64,000 bases of DNA, from positions 223,517-287,516 of the forward strand of contig JAPPGH010000031.1 in NCBI GenBank assembly GCA_026914155.1, given 5' to 3'. The DNA is from Candidatus Palauibacter rhopaloidicola. GTDB lineage: Bacteria; Gemmatimonadota; Gemmatimonadetes; Palauibacterales; Palauibacteraceae. Positions 23,954 to 33,104 of the stretch are shown piece by piece (position 1 is the stretch's first letter; each line of letters opens with the position of its first letter). The notes below the pieces were generated by a model. The model worked only from the letters and a program-made list of their open reading frames with translations. It did no database searches and was not told where the DNA came from. A program made the position numbers and the translations under genes.

Positions 23954-25266
23954 TAGCTGAACACGACGACGACGGCCCCGGTGTCGTCGTAGAGGGTCGC
24001 GGTGTCGCCGTTGTTGTTCCACACGGCCTGCCGCCGACCCATGTAATAGCGGGTGCCGTCGGCGCGCCCGGAACCGGTGTGGACGACGAGTTGTCCGCCG
24101 GCCCCGAGTAGCGCGTCCGCCGGGAATCGGAAGCAGTGATTGGCCCCGTCGCACAGCAACCAGCCGCCGATCGGCCGGTCGCCGGACTCCAGATTCCGGA
24201 TCACCACGTACTCGCCGTTCGGATTCCGGTGATCGTTGCCGGGCGCATCGGCGTGCACCCAGAGCCGGAGCCCCGCGTCGCCCGGCGCAGCGGGGATGCC
24301 GGTCGTCCCGGGAGCCGCCACATGCGCTTCGCGCGGGTCGTCTCCCGCCCTCCGCAGCGCGATCTCCCCGCCGAACGAGACGTCGTAGTCGCCGCTCTCG
24401 CGCCCCTGCACGGAGACGTGGCCGTGCCAATCCGTGCGGAACACGGCGGCCCCCGACGCCTCGTAGGCCCGGAGGGCGGCGCGCCCCGGATGGCCGTAGC
24501 TGTTGTCGCCGCCCACCGAGATGACGACGACCCGGGGGCGGGCGGCGTTCAGAAACTCCCGCGTGAAGCCGTTGTCGGCGCCGTGGTGCGGGGCCTTGAG
24601 CAGCGCCACCTCGCGGACGGCCCCCCGATTCATCAGATGGGTCAGTTGCCGTACCTCCGAATCGCCGCTCAGGAAGGCGCGGAACTCGCCGAACCGCACG
24701 AGCAGGGTGACGGAGCGGTCGTTGAGCCCCGTCGCCCCCCGCGGGAGCAGCGGCAGCACGTCGATCTCGACCTCGCCGAGCGTGAGCGTCCGCGGCGAGG
24801 CCTCCAGGTAGGCGATCTCCGGACGCGCGTCGAGGGCGGCGAGCAGCCGCCGGTAGGTCTGCGTTGTGTGCGGCTCCCCGTTGTCCATGTAGAAGCGGAC
24901 GGGGAGCGCCGCGATGACGGCGGCCATGCCGCCGATGTGGTCCGCGTGGGGGTGCGTCGCGACGAGCAGATCGATCTCGCTCACGCCGAACTGCCGCAGG
25001 AGCGGGACGATGTCGTCGCGCCCCGCGTCCACGAGCGCCGTCCGGCCGCCCGGCGCCTGGATGAGGACGGCATCCGCCTGTCCGACGTCGAGGAACGTGA
25101 TGCGCAGAACGGAGTCCGGATCGACCACCGGGGCGGACGGGACCGCCGCGAGGACAGGCGCGGCGAGGAAGGTGACAAGGGAGGCGACGGCAAGTGCACG
25201 GCGAAGCCACTCCCGGCGCTGCCCGACCGACGGCTCTTGTGTGGTCCCGAAGCCCATGCCGGCCAA
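23950..25266 (-). CDS. Exported ComEC-like metallo-beta-lactamase with lamin-tail domain
   Basis: The 438-residue product has a signal peptide (about residues 23-41, cleavage near VLAAV). A metallo-beta-lactamase domain of the ComEC/Rec2 C-terminal type follows, with FLDVGQADAVLI and the metal-binding motif THPHADHIGG (His105, His107, Asp109, His110), then FLSGDSE and KAPHHGADNG. The C-terminal lamin-tail-like beta domain contains NPNGEYVVIRN and GGWLLCDG. ComEC-type domains are proposed nucleases, so an exported nuclease or phosphodiesterase is possible. TTG 25266 is chosen because AGGAGA lies exactly 8 bases upstream; ATG 25257 would leave it 17 bases away. Confidence 0.82.
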   Translation of the reverse strand: MAGMGFGTTQEPSVGQRREWLRRALAVASLVTFLAAPVLAAVPSAPVVDPDSVLRITFLDVGQADAVLIQAPGGRTALVDAGRDDIVPLLRQFGVSEIDLLVATHPHADHIGGMAAVIAALPVRFYMDNGEPHTTQTYRRLLAALDARPEIAYLEASPRTLTLGEVEIDVLPLLPRGATGLNDRSVTLLVRFGEFRAFLSGDSEVRQLTHLMNRGAVREVALLKAPHHGADNGFTREFLNAARPRVVVISVGGDNSYGHPGRAALRAYEASGAAVFRTDWHGHVSVQGRESGDYDVSFGGEIALRRAGDDPREAHVAAPGTTGIPAAPGDAGLRLWVHADAPGNDHRNPNGEYVVIRNLESGDRPIGGWLLCDGANHCFRFPADALLGAGGQLVVHTGSGRADGTRYYMGRRQAVWNNNGDTATLYDDTGAVVVVFSY

Positions 25267-25274
25267 GTAAGCCG

Positions 25275-25280
25275 TCTCCT
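25275..25280 (-). promoter_or_regulatory. Shine-Dalgarno deciding a TTG start
   Basis: Minus-strand AGGAGA is 8 bases before TTG 25266 and 17 before ATG 25257; the spacing favours the TTG for the lamin-tail metallo-beta-lactamase. Confidence 0.5.
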
Positions 25281-25398
25281 CATGGCGAGACAAGTGGGGC
25301 GTCGCGGCACCGCTGCATTGCCTTGCGCGGCGGGCTTCGCGGGAATCACTGTTCGATGTTCCGTTTCCCTCGTTTTCGCCGTCACTCCGGAGGTTCCG

Positions 25399-28300
25399 AT
25401 GGCGTTCCAGTCGAAGTTCGCGCGGTCCCTGCGCTTCTCCGTCGTCCATTGCCTCACGCTGCTCCTTCCCCTGTCGGTCCCTGCGGGAGCGCTGTTCCCC
25501 GCCGACGCGACCGCCCAGACCGCATCGGAACGAGCGGCCGCTGCAGCCTCCGGGCTGGAGTTCCGCGAACTGGGGCCCGCGATCATGGGCGGGCGGGTGT
25601 CCGACCTCGCGGTCGTGGAGAGCGACCCGCGCATCTTCTACGTCGGCCTCGGCGCGGGGGGCGTGTGGAAGACGACGAACGACGGGATGACCTGGGACCC
25701 CGTGTTCGACGACCAGCCCACCTCCTCGGTCGGCGCGATCAGCGTCGCGCCCTCGAACCCCAACCACGTGTGGGTGGGGACGGGCGAACCGGCGAACCGG
25801 CAGAGTTCGCCGTGGGGGGTGGGTGTGTTCAAGTCGACGGACGCCGGCGGCACCTGGACGCACGTGGGGCTCGATGACACGCGCCATATCAGCCGGATCA
25901 AGATCGATCCTCGGGATCCCGACGTCGTGTACGTCGGGGCCGTCGGCCACCTGTGGGGGCCGAACGAGGAGCGCGGCCTCTTCAAGACGGTCGATGGCGG
26001 GGCGACGTGGGAGAACATCCTCTACATCGACGAGCACACGGGGATCATCGACCTCGTCATGGACCACAACGACCCGAACACGCTCTTCGCAGCCATGTAC
26101 CAGCGGCAGCGCACCGGGTTCGGGTTCGCGGCCGGGGGCGGCGGGTCGGGCCTCTGGCGCACGACGGACGGCGGGGAGAACTGGACCCGGCTCGAGGAGG
26201 GGCTGCCGGAGGGCGAACTCGGCCGCATCGGGCTCGACATCTACCGGCGCGACGGAAACCTCGTGTACGCGATCGTCGAGGCGCACGAGGGCCAGGGCGT
26301 ATATCGCTCCACGGATCGCGGGGAAACGTGGGAGTTCATGAGCGACCGCAACCCGCGTCCCATGTACTTCTCCCTCATCCGGATCGACCCCAACAACCCC
26401 GAGCGGATCTACCTGGGCGGCGTCCAGTCATCGGCCTCGGACGACGGAGGGCGCACCTGGTGGCCGGGGAACGCGACGGACCAGATCCACTCCGACCACC
26501 ACGCACTGTGGATCAATCCCCACAACTCGAACCATCTCATCAACGGGAACGACGGCGGGCTCGCCTTCTCGCGCGACGGGTCGGTCACCTGGCGCTCGAT
26601 CCGGAACATGCCGATCGGCCAGTTCTACGAAATCGACGTCGACATGAGCGATCCCTACAACGTGTGCGGCGGGCTGCAGGACAACGGGAACTGGTGCGCG
26701 CCCCACCGGACGCAGTCCACCTGGGGCGTCCGCAACCGCGAATGGACGCACATGTGGTTCGGCGACGGGTTCCACAACCACTCCGACCCCGAGGACCCGA
26801 ACATCATGTTCTCGGAGTCGCAGGGCGGGAACATGGCGCGCATCGACGTGGCCACGCGCGAGGGGCAGTCGATCCGGCCCGTGCCGCGCCCGACGGGGAA
26901 TGAAGCGGAGGACGAGGAACCGCGCCGCTACCGGTTCAACTGGGATTCGCCGTTCGCGATCTCGCGCCACGACCGCGCGACGATCTACCTGGGCGGGAAC
27001 CACCTGTTCCGGTCGAGGGACCGGGGGATGACCTGGGAGGAGGCGAGCCCGGACCTCACGAAGCAGATCGACCGCGACACGCTGGAGATCATGGGCCGCG
27101 TGGTGACCGACGAGACGCTCTCGGACAACGACGGGATCGCTTCCTACGGCAACATCACGGCCTTCGCGGAGTCGAAGCACTCTCCGGACGCCCTCTACAT
27201 CGGGACGGATGACGGGAACCTGCAGGTCACGCTCGACGGCGGCGCGACCTGGACGAACGTCATCGACCGGATGCCCGGCGTGCCGCCGCGCACGTACGTG
27301 AGCCGCCTCGAGACGTCGTACGCCGTGGAGGGGCGGGTGTACGTGACGTTCGACGGCCACCGGAACGACGACTACGCGCCGTACGCCTACGTGAGCGATG
27401 ACCACGGCGCGAGTTGGGGTCAAATCACGGCCGGCCTCCCCGATGGCTGGTCGGTGAACGTGATCCGGGAGCATCCGCAGAACCCGGACCTTCTCTTCCT
27501 CGGGAACGAGATCGGCGTCTACATGTCGATCGACCGCGGCGAATCGTGGGCGCGGATGGTGAACAACCTCCCCGTGGCCGCGGTGGACGACATCGCGATC
27601 CACCCGCGGGAGAACGACCTCGTCGTGGGGACGCACGGGCGCAGCATCTGGATCCTGGACGACATCACTCCGCTGGAGGAGATGTCCGCGGACGTGTTGG
27701 CCGCCGACTTCCGGCTGTTCGGAGCGCGGCGCGGCACGATGTGGTCGATGGGGATGGATTGGCCCTTCCAGCCGGCGACGTTCATCGCGCCCAACCCGCC
27801 GGCCGGGATCCCCCTTCGCTACTACGTCGGCGAGGGCGTGGACGCGAGCGGAGCAAGCCTCGAGGTCCTCGACGGGGACGACGTGCTGCGCACGATGGAC
27901 GTCGGCGGCGATGCGGGGGTGAACGAGGTGCTGTGGGACTTCCGGGTGGATCCGGCCTTCGACGCGGAGGGCGGTGGGGGAGGCTTCTCGCGTGGACCGC
28001 CGCCGGGCGCGGGACCGCGCGTGCTGCCCGGGACGTACACGGTGCGGCTCACGGTCGGGGACGAGAACCAGACGACGGACGTCGGCGTCCGGCTCGATCC
28101 GCGGCGCGAGGCGAGTCGGGCGGCCCTCGTGGCGCGGCAGGATGCGATGCTGCGGGCCCATGCACTGGCGGGCCCGGCGCGCGACGCACGCGAGAGGATC
28201 GGCGCCATGAACGACCGCCTGGCTGAGATCCGGACGCTCGTGGACGACGCCGAGATGGAGGATGCCGACCGCGAGCGGATCGAGGGCGTCGCGGAGGAGC

Positions 28301-28563
28301 TCTCCGACGAACTCGATGAGATCGGCGACGACCTCGGCGACGTCGCCGGAGGCGCCGGGATCGGGCAGCTGGAGGGGTGGTCCGGCGAGCCCACGGCGGA
28401 TCAGATGTACCGGATCGGCCTGGCGTGGGAGGCGCTGCCGGAGGTCGCGGAGCGCATCAACGCGCTGCTGGCCACGCGCATGCCGCGGCTGGAGGCGCTG
28501 CTGGGCGACCTGGGCGTGACGCCGGATCTGGGCGACCCGATCCGCATCCCGCCGCGCCCCTGA
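25399..28563 (+). CDS. Secreted VPS10/sortilin-like Asp-box propeller protein
   Basis: The 1054-residue product has a signal peptide (hydrophobic run about 15-35, then ATAQTAS). About eleven Asp-box repeats of the form S/T-x-D-x-G-x-x-W follow, such as KTTNDGMTWDPV, KSTDAGGTWTHV, RTTDGGENWTRL, RSTDRGETWEFM and MSIDRGESWARM. These build a large beta-propeller as in sialidases and sortilin. After the propeller are a beta domain and a helical, acidic C-terminal region (about residues 925-1010). Such proteins are often labelled glycosyl hydrolases, but no catalytic residues of a named enzyme are evident. GGAGG lies 5 bases before ATG 25399. It is divergent from the metallo-beta-lactamase gene. 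Confidence 0.85.
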   Translation: MAFQSKFARSLRFSVVHCLTLLLPLSVPAGALFPADATAQTASERAAAAASGLEFRELGPAIMGGRVSDLAVVESDPRIFYVGLGAGGVWKTTNDGMTWDPVFDDQPTSSVGAISVAPSNPNHVWVGTGEPANRQSSPWGVGVFKSTDAGGTWTHVGLDDTRHISRIKIDPRDPDVVYVGAVGHLWGPNEERGLFKTVDGGATWENILYIDEHTGIIDLVMDHNDPNTLFAAMYQRQRTGFGFAAGGGGSGLWRTTDGGENWTRLEEGLPEGELGRIGLDIYRRDGNLVYAIVEAHEGQGVYRSTDRGETWEFMSDRNPRPMYFSLIRIDPNNPERIYLGGVQSSASDDGGRTWWPGNATDQIHSDHHALWINPHNSNHLINGNDGGLAFSRDGSVTWRSIRNMPIGQFYEIDVDMSDPYNVCGGLQDNGNWCAPHRTQSTWGVRNREWTHMWFGDGFHNHSDPEDPNIMFSESQGGNMARIDVATREGQSIRPVPRPTGNEAEDEEPRRYRFNWDSPFAISRHDRATIYLGGNHLFRSRDRGMTWEEASPDLTKQIDRDTLEIMGRVVTDETLSDNDGIASYGNITAFAESKHSPDALYIGTDDGNLQVTLDGGATWTNVIDRMPGVPPRTYVSRLETSYAVEGRVYVTFDGHRNDDYAPYAYVSDDHGASWGQITAGLPDGWSVNVIREHPQNPDLLFLGNEIGVYMSIDRGESWARMVNNLPVAAVDDIAIHPRENDLVVGTHGRSIWILDDITPLEEMSADVLAADFRLFGARRGTMWSMGMDWPFQPATFIAPNPPAGIPLRYYVGEGVDASGASLEVLDGDDVLRTMDVGGDAGVNEVLWDFRVDPAFDAEGGGGGFSRGPPPGAGPRVLPGTYTVRLTVGDENQTTDVGVRLDPRREASRAALVARQDAMLRAHALAGPARDARERIGAMNDRLAEIRTLVDDAEMEDADRERIEGVAEELSDELDEIGDDLGDVAGGAGIGQLEGWSGEPTADQMYRIGLAWEALPEVAERINALLATRMPRLEALLGDLGVTPDLGDPIRIPPRP

Positions 28564-28581
28564 GGCGAGGCAGCCCGTGGG

Positions 28582-28607
28582 GGCGGGCCGTGGACGGGCG
28601 GCCCGCC
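28582..28607. terminator. Hairpin after the Asp-box protein gene
   Basis: A perfect 8-base stem (GGCGGGCC / GGCCCGCC) with a 10-base loop starts 18 bases after the stop at 28563. No T tract follows, so termination is only possible. Confidence 0.3.
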
Positions 28608-28651
28608 GCCGCGCCGCGCATGAGGCTTCGCGGCCGTACGCGCCGCGTGCC

Positions 28652-31180
28652 ATGAGCGAACGCGCGCCACAGCCGGCCGCGGCGAGCATCGCCGTCATCG
28701 GGGCCGGGATCGTCGGCAACTGCCTCGTCGAGCACCTCGCGCAGCGGGGCTGGGACGACCTCGTCCTCATCGACAAGGGCCCGCTTCCGAACCCCGGCGG
28801 CTCCACCGGCCACGCGTCGAACTTCATCTTCCCCACGGACCACAGCCGCGAGGTCGCGATGCTGACGCTGGAGAGCCAGCGCCAGTACGAGGCGCTCGGG
28901 GTGCAGACGACGTGCGGCGGCGTCGAGGTCGCCCGCACCGAGGCCCGGATGGAGGAGTTGCGGCGCCGCATGACCTCGGCGCGCGCGTGGGGCATCGACG
29001 CCGAGCTCCTTTCCCCGGGTGAGGTGGCCGACCGGATCCCGTTCGTGAACCCGGACGTCATCCTGGGCGGCTTCTGGATGTCGTCCGTGTCCGTTGTCGA
29101 CTCCGTGCGGGCCGGCACGCTGATGCGGGAGCGGGCCCTGTCGCGGGGCGCGCTCACGGTCCTGGACAGGACGGAGGTCACGGGACTCGAACTCGAATCC
29201 CGGCCGTCCGGACGGCCCCGCCTGCGGGCGGTCGTCACCTCGCGGGGCCCGATCGAGGTCGAGCACGCGGTCATCGCCTGCGGCGTGTGGAGTCCCCGTG
29301 TCGCGGAGTTGGCCGGCGCCTCGATTCCGCTCACGCCGGCAGTCCACCAGATGGCGGACCTCGGCCCGGTCGACTTCCTCTTCGCCACCGGAAACGAGAT
29401 CGGCCACCCCATCGTGCGCGACATGGACGCCTTCATGTACGAGCGCCAGAAACACGGTGCGATGGAGGTCGGATCCTACGCGCACCGCCCCATCCTCGTG
29501 CGCCCGGAGGACATCCCCGAACTCGAGGCGTGCGAACGCTCCCCCACGGAGCTGCCGTTCACGGGAGATGACTTCGCGCTCCAGCTCGCGCAGGCGCGGG
29601 AGATCATGGGAGAACTGCTCGAGGGCGCCGAGATCGGATACGCGATCAACGGCCTCCTCTCGCTTACGCCGGACGCGCATCCGGTGCTGGGGGAGACGGC
29701 CGAGGTGGCCAACCTGTGGTCGGCGGCGGCGGTCTGGATCAAGGAGGGTCCCGGGGCGGCGCAGCTCCTCGCCGAGTGGATCACGCACGGCCACCCCCGC
29801 CTGTGCGACCCTCACGAATCCGACGTCACCCGCTTCCAGCCGCACGAGCGGACGCACCGGCATGTCCGGGCGCGCGCTCGGGAGCACTTCAACAAGACGT
29901 ACGGGATCGTACACCCGCGCGAGCAGTGGGAATCTCGTCGTGGCGCGCACCGCTCGGCGCTCCACGCCCGCACCGAGGCGCTCGGGGCCGTCTACTACGA
30001 GGCCCGCGGCTGGGAACGTCCGCAGTGGTACGAGTCGAACGCCGACCTGGTCGAGCGCTACGGCGTCGCCGACCGGCCGCACGAATGGGATCGTCGCTGG
30101 TGGTCTCCCATCATCGAGGCGGAGCACCTTCATCTGCGCGAGACGGTCGCCGTCGTCGACCTGGGCGCGTTTCAGATCTTCGACGTGACGGGCCCCGGAG
30201 CGCTCGCCTACCTGGAGGGCATGGCGGCCAACGCGTGCGACCGGCCGCCCGGGACGTCCATCTACACGCCGCTGCTGACGCCGGACGGCGGCTTCAGGGC
30301 CGACCTCACGATCCAGCGGCTGGAGGCGGACCGCTTCCGCGTCGTGACCGGCGCCTTCGACGGGGCGCGGGACGCCGCCTGGTTCCGCAAGCACCTGCCG
30401 GACCCGGGCTCCGTCCGCTTCGAGGATCGGTCGGCGGAGATCTGCGCGCTCGGCGTCTGGGGCCCCCGGGCCGAGGCGCTCCTGGAGAAGATCTCCGGGG
30501 CGAACCTCTCGCAGGCCGCGTTCCCGTACGCCTCCGTGCGCGACGTCGCGCTGGCCGGGATTCCGGTCACCATGTGCCGGATCTCGTATGTCGGAGAGAG
30601 CGGATGGGAGATCTACGTGGAGGCCGGGCTCGCGAAGCGGGTGTGGGACGCCGTGCGGGAGGCGGGCCGGGCGCTCGGCGTGCGGCCGGTGGGCGCCGGA
30701 GTCTACGGCACGACGGGCCGCATGGAGAAGGGCTACGCCCTCATGGGGGCCGAACTCACGTCGGAGTACTCGCCGGTGGAGGCGGGCCTGGCGCGGCCGC
30801 GCGTGAAACGGGCGGATTTCATCGGCCGGGCCGCCTGCCTGAAGGCCCGGGAGGCGGGGCCCACGGCGACGCTCCGCACGCTCACCGTGGACGACCACGC
30901 CGACGCTTCCGGCCTCGCCCGCTTCCCCACCGGAGGCAACGAGCCGCTGCTGGGGCCGGGCGGAGAGCGCATCGTCGACGCCCGCGGAAGGGAATCCCGC
31001 GTCACGTCGGCGGGGATGGGCCCCTCCGTGGGGAAGTACCTCCTCATGGCATACCTCCCGCCGGCACTCGCCGCCCCCGGCACGCGGCTCCAGGTCCTCT
31101 ACATGAACGAACCCTTCCCGGTCACCGTGGCGGCCGGCACCGCGCTCTTCGACCCCACCGGCGCCCGCATGAGATCGTGA
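28652..31180 (+). CDS. Dimethylglycine/sarcosine dehydrogenase-like flavoprotein with GcvT domain
   Basis: The 842-residue product fuses an N-terminal FAD-binding DAO domain (AVIGAGIVG, Gly17-Gly22; GGSTGHASN with His54) to a C-terminal aminomethyltransferase domain (FQIFDVTGPGALAYLEGMA, SYVGESGWEIYV, ending in a GCV_T C-terminal barrel). This is the layout of dimethylglycine and sarcosine dehydrogenases, which demethylate N-methyl amino acids and pass formaldehyde to tetrahydrofolate. His54 is at the place where covalent FAD attaches in relatives, which I note from memory. ATG 28652 has no strong Shine-Dalgarno; GTG 28577 would add 25 Arg/Ala-rich residues. It runs convergently with the next gene. 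Confidence 0.85.
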   Translation: MSERAPQPAAASIAVIGAGIVGNCLVEHLAQRGWDDLVLIDKGPLPNPGGSTGHASNFIFPTDHSREVAMLTLESQRQYEALGVQTTCGGVEVARTEARMEELRRRMTSARAWGIDAELLSPGEVADRIPFVNPDVILGGFWMSSVSVVDSVRAGTLMRERALSRGALTVLDRTEVTGLELESRPSGRPRLRAVVTSRGPIEVEHAVIACGVWSPRVAELAGASIPLTPAVHQMADLGPVDFLFATGNEIGHPIVRDMDAFMYERQKHGAMEVGSYAHRPILVRPEDIPELEACERSPTELPFTGDDFALQLAQAREIMGELLEGAEIGYAINGLLSLTPDAHPVLGETAEVANLWSAAAVWIKEGPGAAQLLAEWITHGHPRLCDPHESDVTRFQPHERTHRHVRARAREHFNKTYGIVHPREQWESRRGAHRSALHARTEALGAVYYEARGWERPQWYESNADLVERYGVADRPHEWDRRWWSPIIEAEHLHLRETVAVVDLGAFQIFDVTGPGALAYLEGMAANACDRPPGTSIYTPLLTPDGGFRADLTIQRLEADRFRVVTGAFDGARDAAWFRKHLPDPGSVRFEDRSAEICALGVWGPRAEALLEKISGANLSQAAFPYASVRDVALAGIPVTMCRISYVGESGWEIYVEAGLAKRVWDAVREAGRALGVRPVGAGVYGTTGRMEKGYALMGAELTSEYSPVEAGLARPRVKRADFIGRAACLKAREAGPTATLRTLTVDDHADASGLARFPTGGNEPLLGPGGERIVDARGRESRVTSAGMGPSVGKYLLMAYLPPALAAPGTRLQVLYMNEPFPVTVAAGTALFDPTGARMRS

Positions 31181-31219
31181 CCCGGGCCAGCCACGGCGCG
31201 CCCCGCTCCGGGAGTCGCG

Positions 31220-32536
31220 CTACATGGCCGTATCGCGGCCCTGTGCGAGGGCCACCTCGCGCGTGCTCGGGTTCGCGGAAGGCCTGAACGGGACCTCGCA
31301 CACGCGGGCGGCATCGGGCTTGCCCGGCTCGCTCGCGTACTCGTCCGGGAGCCACACGGAGAGTTCCGTGCCGATGGCGGAGTCGGCGGGCGGGACGTAC
31401 CCGAGCGCGATGTTGCTTCCCAACTCGGGGGCGTGCCACGGAGACGTGAGATACCCCACCGGATCGCCGCCGTCCGCGCGCGACACGTGCCAGAAATCGG
31501 GCGCGTAGTCGTCGATCGGCCGGCCGCCGAGCTTCATCCCCACCATCACGAGCGCGAACGGAGAGCGTCCGGCCTCGATCTCGGCCCGCTGGCGCTCCAG
31601 CGCGGCCCGCCCGATGTAGTCGCCCGCTTTCTCGCGCGGCACCTGGTAGGCGAGGTTGCACTGGAACGGGCTCGTCTCGTGGTCGATGTCCTGTCCCCAC
31701 GACAGGATCCCCGCCTGGATGCGGCGCTGATGCCCGGGGGCCGTGACCATCAGGTCGTGCGCCTCCCCGGCCTCCAGCACGGCTCGCCACAGCGTCTCCG
31801 CGTGCAGTGTCGCGTCCCGAAGATAGACTTCGTACCCCTTCTCCCCCGAGAATCCGGTCTGCGAGACCACGACGGAACAGCCGGCGATCTCCGCTTCCAT
31901 GAGCCCGTAGTAGGGAATGTCCCGTACGGCCTCGCCCACGAGGTCGACCATGAGATCGAGCGACCTCGGTCCCTGGACCTGCAGCGGGCAGACGTCGATC
32001 TCGTCGATCTCCACCCGCATCCCGAGCCCGACGTTCACTCCCTGGAGCCAGAACAGGAGGTCGGAGTCGGCGAGCGAGAACCAGAACTCGTCCCGGGAGA
32101 GCCGCAGCAGCACCGGGTCGTTCAGGATGCCGCCGCGTTCGTCACAGAGGATGACGTACCGCGCGCGCATCGGCTCGATCCGGGTCGCGTCGCGCGTGAT
32201 CACATAGTCGGCGAACACTTCCGCGTCCGGCCCCCGGACGCGGATCTGCCGCTCGACGGCGACGTTCCACAGCGTAACCCGGTGGGTGAGCGCCTCGTGC
32301 TCCACAGCGGCGCCGCCGTCCTCGGGCCGCGCGTAGCCGCGAGGGTGGTAAACGCGGTTGTAGGTGGTGGCCCGCCAGCAGCCCGCCTCGTGCGACAGGT
32401 GCCAGTACGGCGACTTCCGGACCCGCGTCGAGATAAGCAGCTCGACCGGCGTCCGCCCGCTCTGCCGCAGGTTGATGGGAACGACCCGGTCCGACTGGTC
32501 CACACTCGCGGGCTGTCCCGCTCCCGTTCTCGCCAT
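31220..32536 (-). CDS. GcvT-superfamily C1 transferase, DmdA-like
   Basis: The 438-residue product is a stand-alone aminomethyltransferase-fold protein. Landmarks are TRVRKSPYW near the N-terminus, TLWNVAVERQIRVRGPDA, RGGILNDPVLLRLS, CPLQVQGPRSLDLM and QTGFSGEKGYEVYL, followed by the C-terminal barrel. VRGPDA, GGILNDPV and PLQVQGPR recall DMSP demethylase DmdA and its relatives more than GcvT of the glycine cleavage system. The substrate may be DMSP, a methoxyaromatic or an N-methyl compound. AGAGGA lies 6 bases before ATG 32536. With the convergent flavoprotein it forms a C1-transfer locus. Confidence 0.75.
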   Translation of the reverse strand: MARTGAGQPASVDQSDRVVPINLRQSGRTPVELLISTRVRKSPYWHLSHEAGCWRATTYNRVYHPRGYARPEDGGAAVEHEALTHRVTLWNVAVERQIRVRGPDAEVFADYVITRDATRIEPMRARYVILCDERGGILNDPVLLRLSRDEFWFSLADSDLLFWLQGVNVGLGMRVEIDEIDVCPLQVQGPRSLDLMVDLVGEAVRDIPYYGLMEAEIAGCSVVVSQTGFSGEKGYEVYLRDATLHAETLWRAVLEAGEAHDLMVTAPGHQRRIQAGILSWGQDIDHETSPFQCNLAYQVPREKAGDYIGRAALERQRAEIEAGRSPFALVMVGMKLGGRPIDDYAPDFWHVSRADGGDPVGYLTSPWHAPELGSNIALGYVPPADSAIGTELSVWLPDEYASEPGKPDAARVCEVPFRPSANPSTREVALAQGRDTAM

Positions 32537-32594
32537 CGAACATCCTCTCGTCTGAAGTGCCGGAGGCCGGGTTGCTCGCAGGTAACCGCCTTCG

Positions 32595-32855
32595 CTAACG
32601 GTAGATGTCGCCGCGGTGCCCGACCTTCAGGATGATGATGATCAGGGTCTTCGTGCCGACGCTGTAGAGAATCCGCCAAGATCCCACGCGCACGCGGTAG
32701 ACATCCTCGTAGCCCGCGAGCTTCCTGGTTCCCCGGGGATACGGGTCATGCGCCAGGCTCGACATCCTGCGCGCCACCCGCTCCCGATCCGCCCGGGGAA
32801 GCTTACGAAGCTGCTTCTCCGCCGTTCGCGAGATCTCGATCTCATAGCGGGCCAT
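32595..32855 (-). CDS. RelE/ParE-family toxin
   Basis: The 86-residue product matches the RelE superfamily: MARYEIEISRTAEKQLRKL, then RVARRMSSLAHDPYPRGTRKL, the core YRVRVGSWRILYSV and the tail IIIILKVGHRGDIYR. RelE-type toxins usually cleave ribosome-associated mRNA; the Arg residues in VRVGSWRI and the terminal GHRGDIYR fit. ATG 32855 gives the typical N-terminus and overlaps the antitoxin gene by 14 bases; ATG 32879 would add eight residues. Antitoxin first, toxin second is the usual order. Confidence 0.88.
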   Translation of the reverse strand: MARYEIEISRTAEKQLRKLPRADRERVARRMSSLAHDPYPRGTRKLAGYEDVYRVRVGSWRILYSVGTKTLIIIILKVGHRGDIYR

Positions 32856-33066
32856 CGATGCCGAGTTCTCTGAGGACATCCGCCAACGGGCGGGTAGGTT
32901 CGTGCCTGATCTTCTTCAGATCCTCGATGTCCTCGAGCTCTTCCAGGCGATCGAGTAGCGCTTCCTGCACGAAGTGATTCATGGCGACGCCCCGCGGCCT
33001 GCAGTATCCCTCCACCGCGTGCTTCACGGCGGCATCCACCCGGACGTTGATCTGTACCTTTTCCAT
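32842..33066 (-). CDS. Antitoxin of the RelE-type module
   Basis: The 74-residue product starts MEKVQINVRVDAAVKHAVEG, a ribbon-helix-helix-like DNA-binding N-terminus (RelB/DinJ type). An acidic helix (LLDRLEELEDIEDLKKI) and a C-terminal toxin-binding tail follow. GAGAGG lies 4 bases before ATG 33066. The gene overlaps the toxin start. An inverted repeat inside a candidate promoter lies 40-60 bases upstream, consistent with autoregulation. The upstream-extended open frame (ATG 33114) would run through the leader and is unlikely. Confidence 0.85.
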   Translation of the reverse strand: MEKVQINVRVDAAVKHAVEGYCRPRGVAMNHFVQEALLDRLEELEDIEDLKKIRHEPTRPLADVLRELGIDGPL

Positions 33067-33104
33067 GATGCCTCTCGTTCGATCGCGACAAGAACAGATG
33101 GGCC

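Noticed and set aside
24136..25398. Long in-frame extension upstream of the Asp-box protein
   Set aside because: It is antisense to the metallo-beta-lactamase gene, has shadow-like composition, and a signal peptide with a good Shine-Dalgarno starts at 25399.
26428..30898. Very long minus-strand open frames opposite the Asp-box and flavoprotein genes
   Set aside because: Arg/Pro/His-rich sequences without motifs, as expected for antisense frames in high-GC coding DNA.
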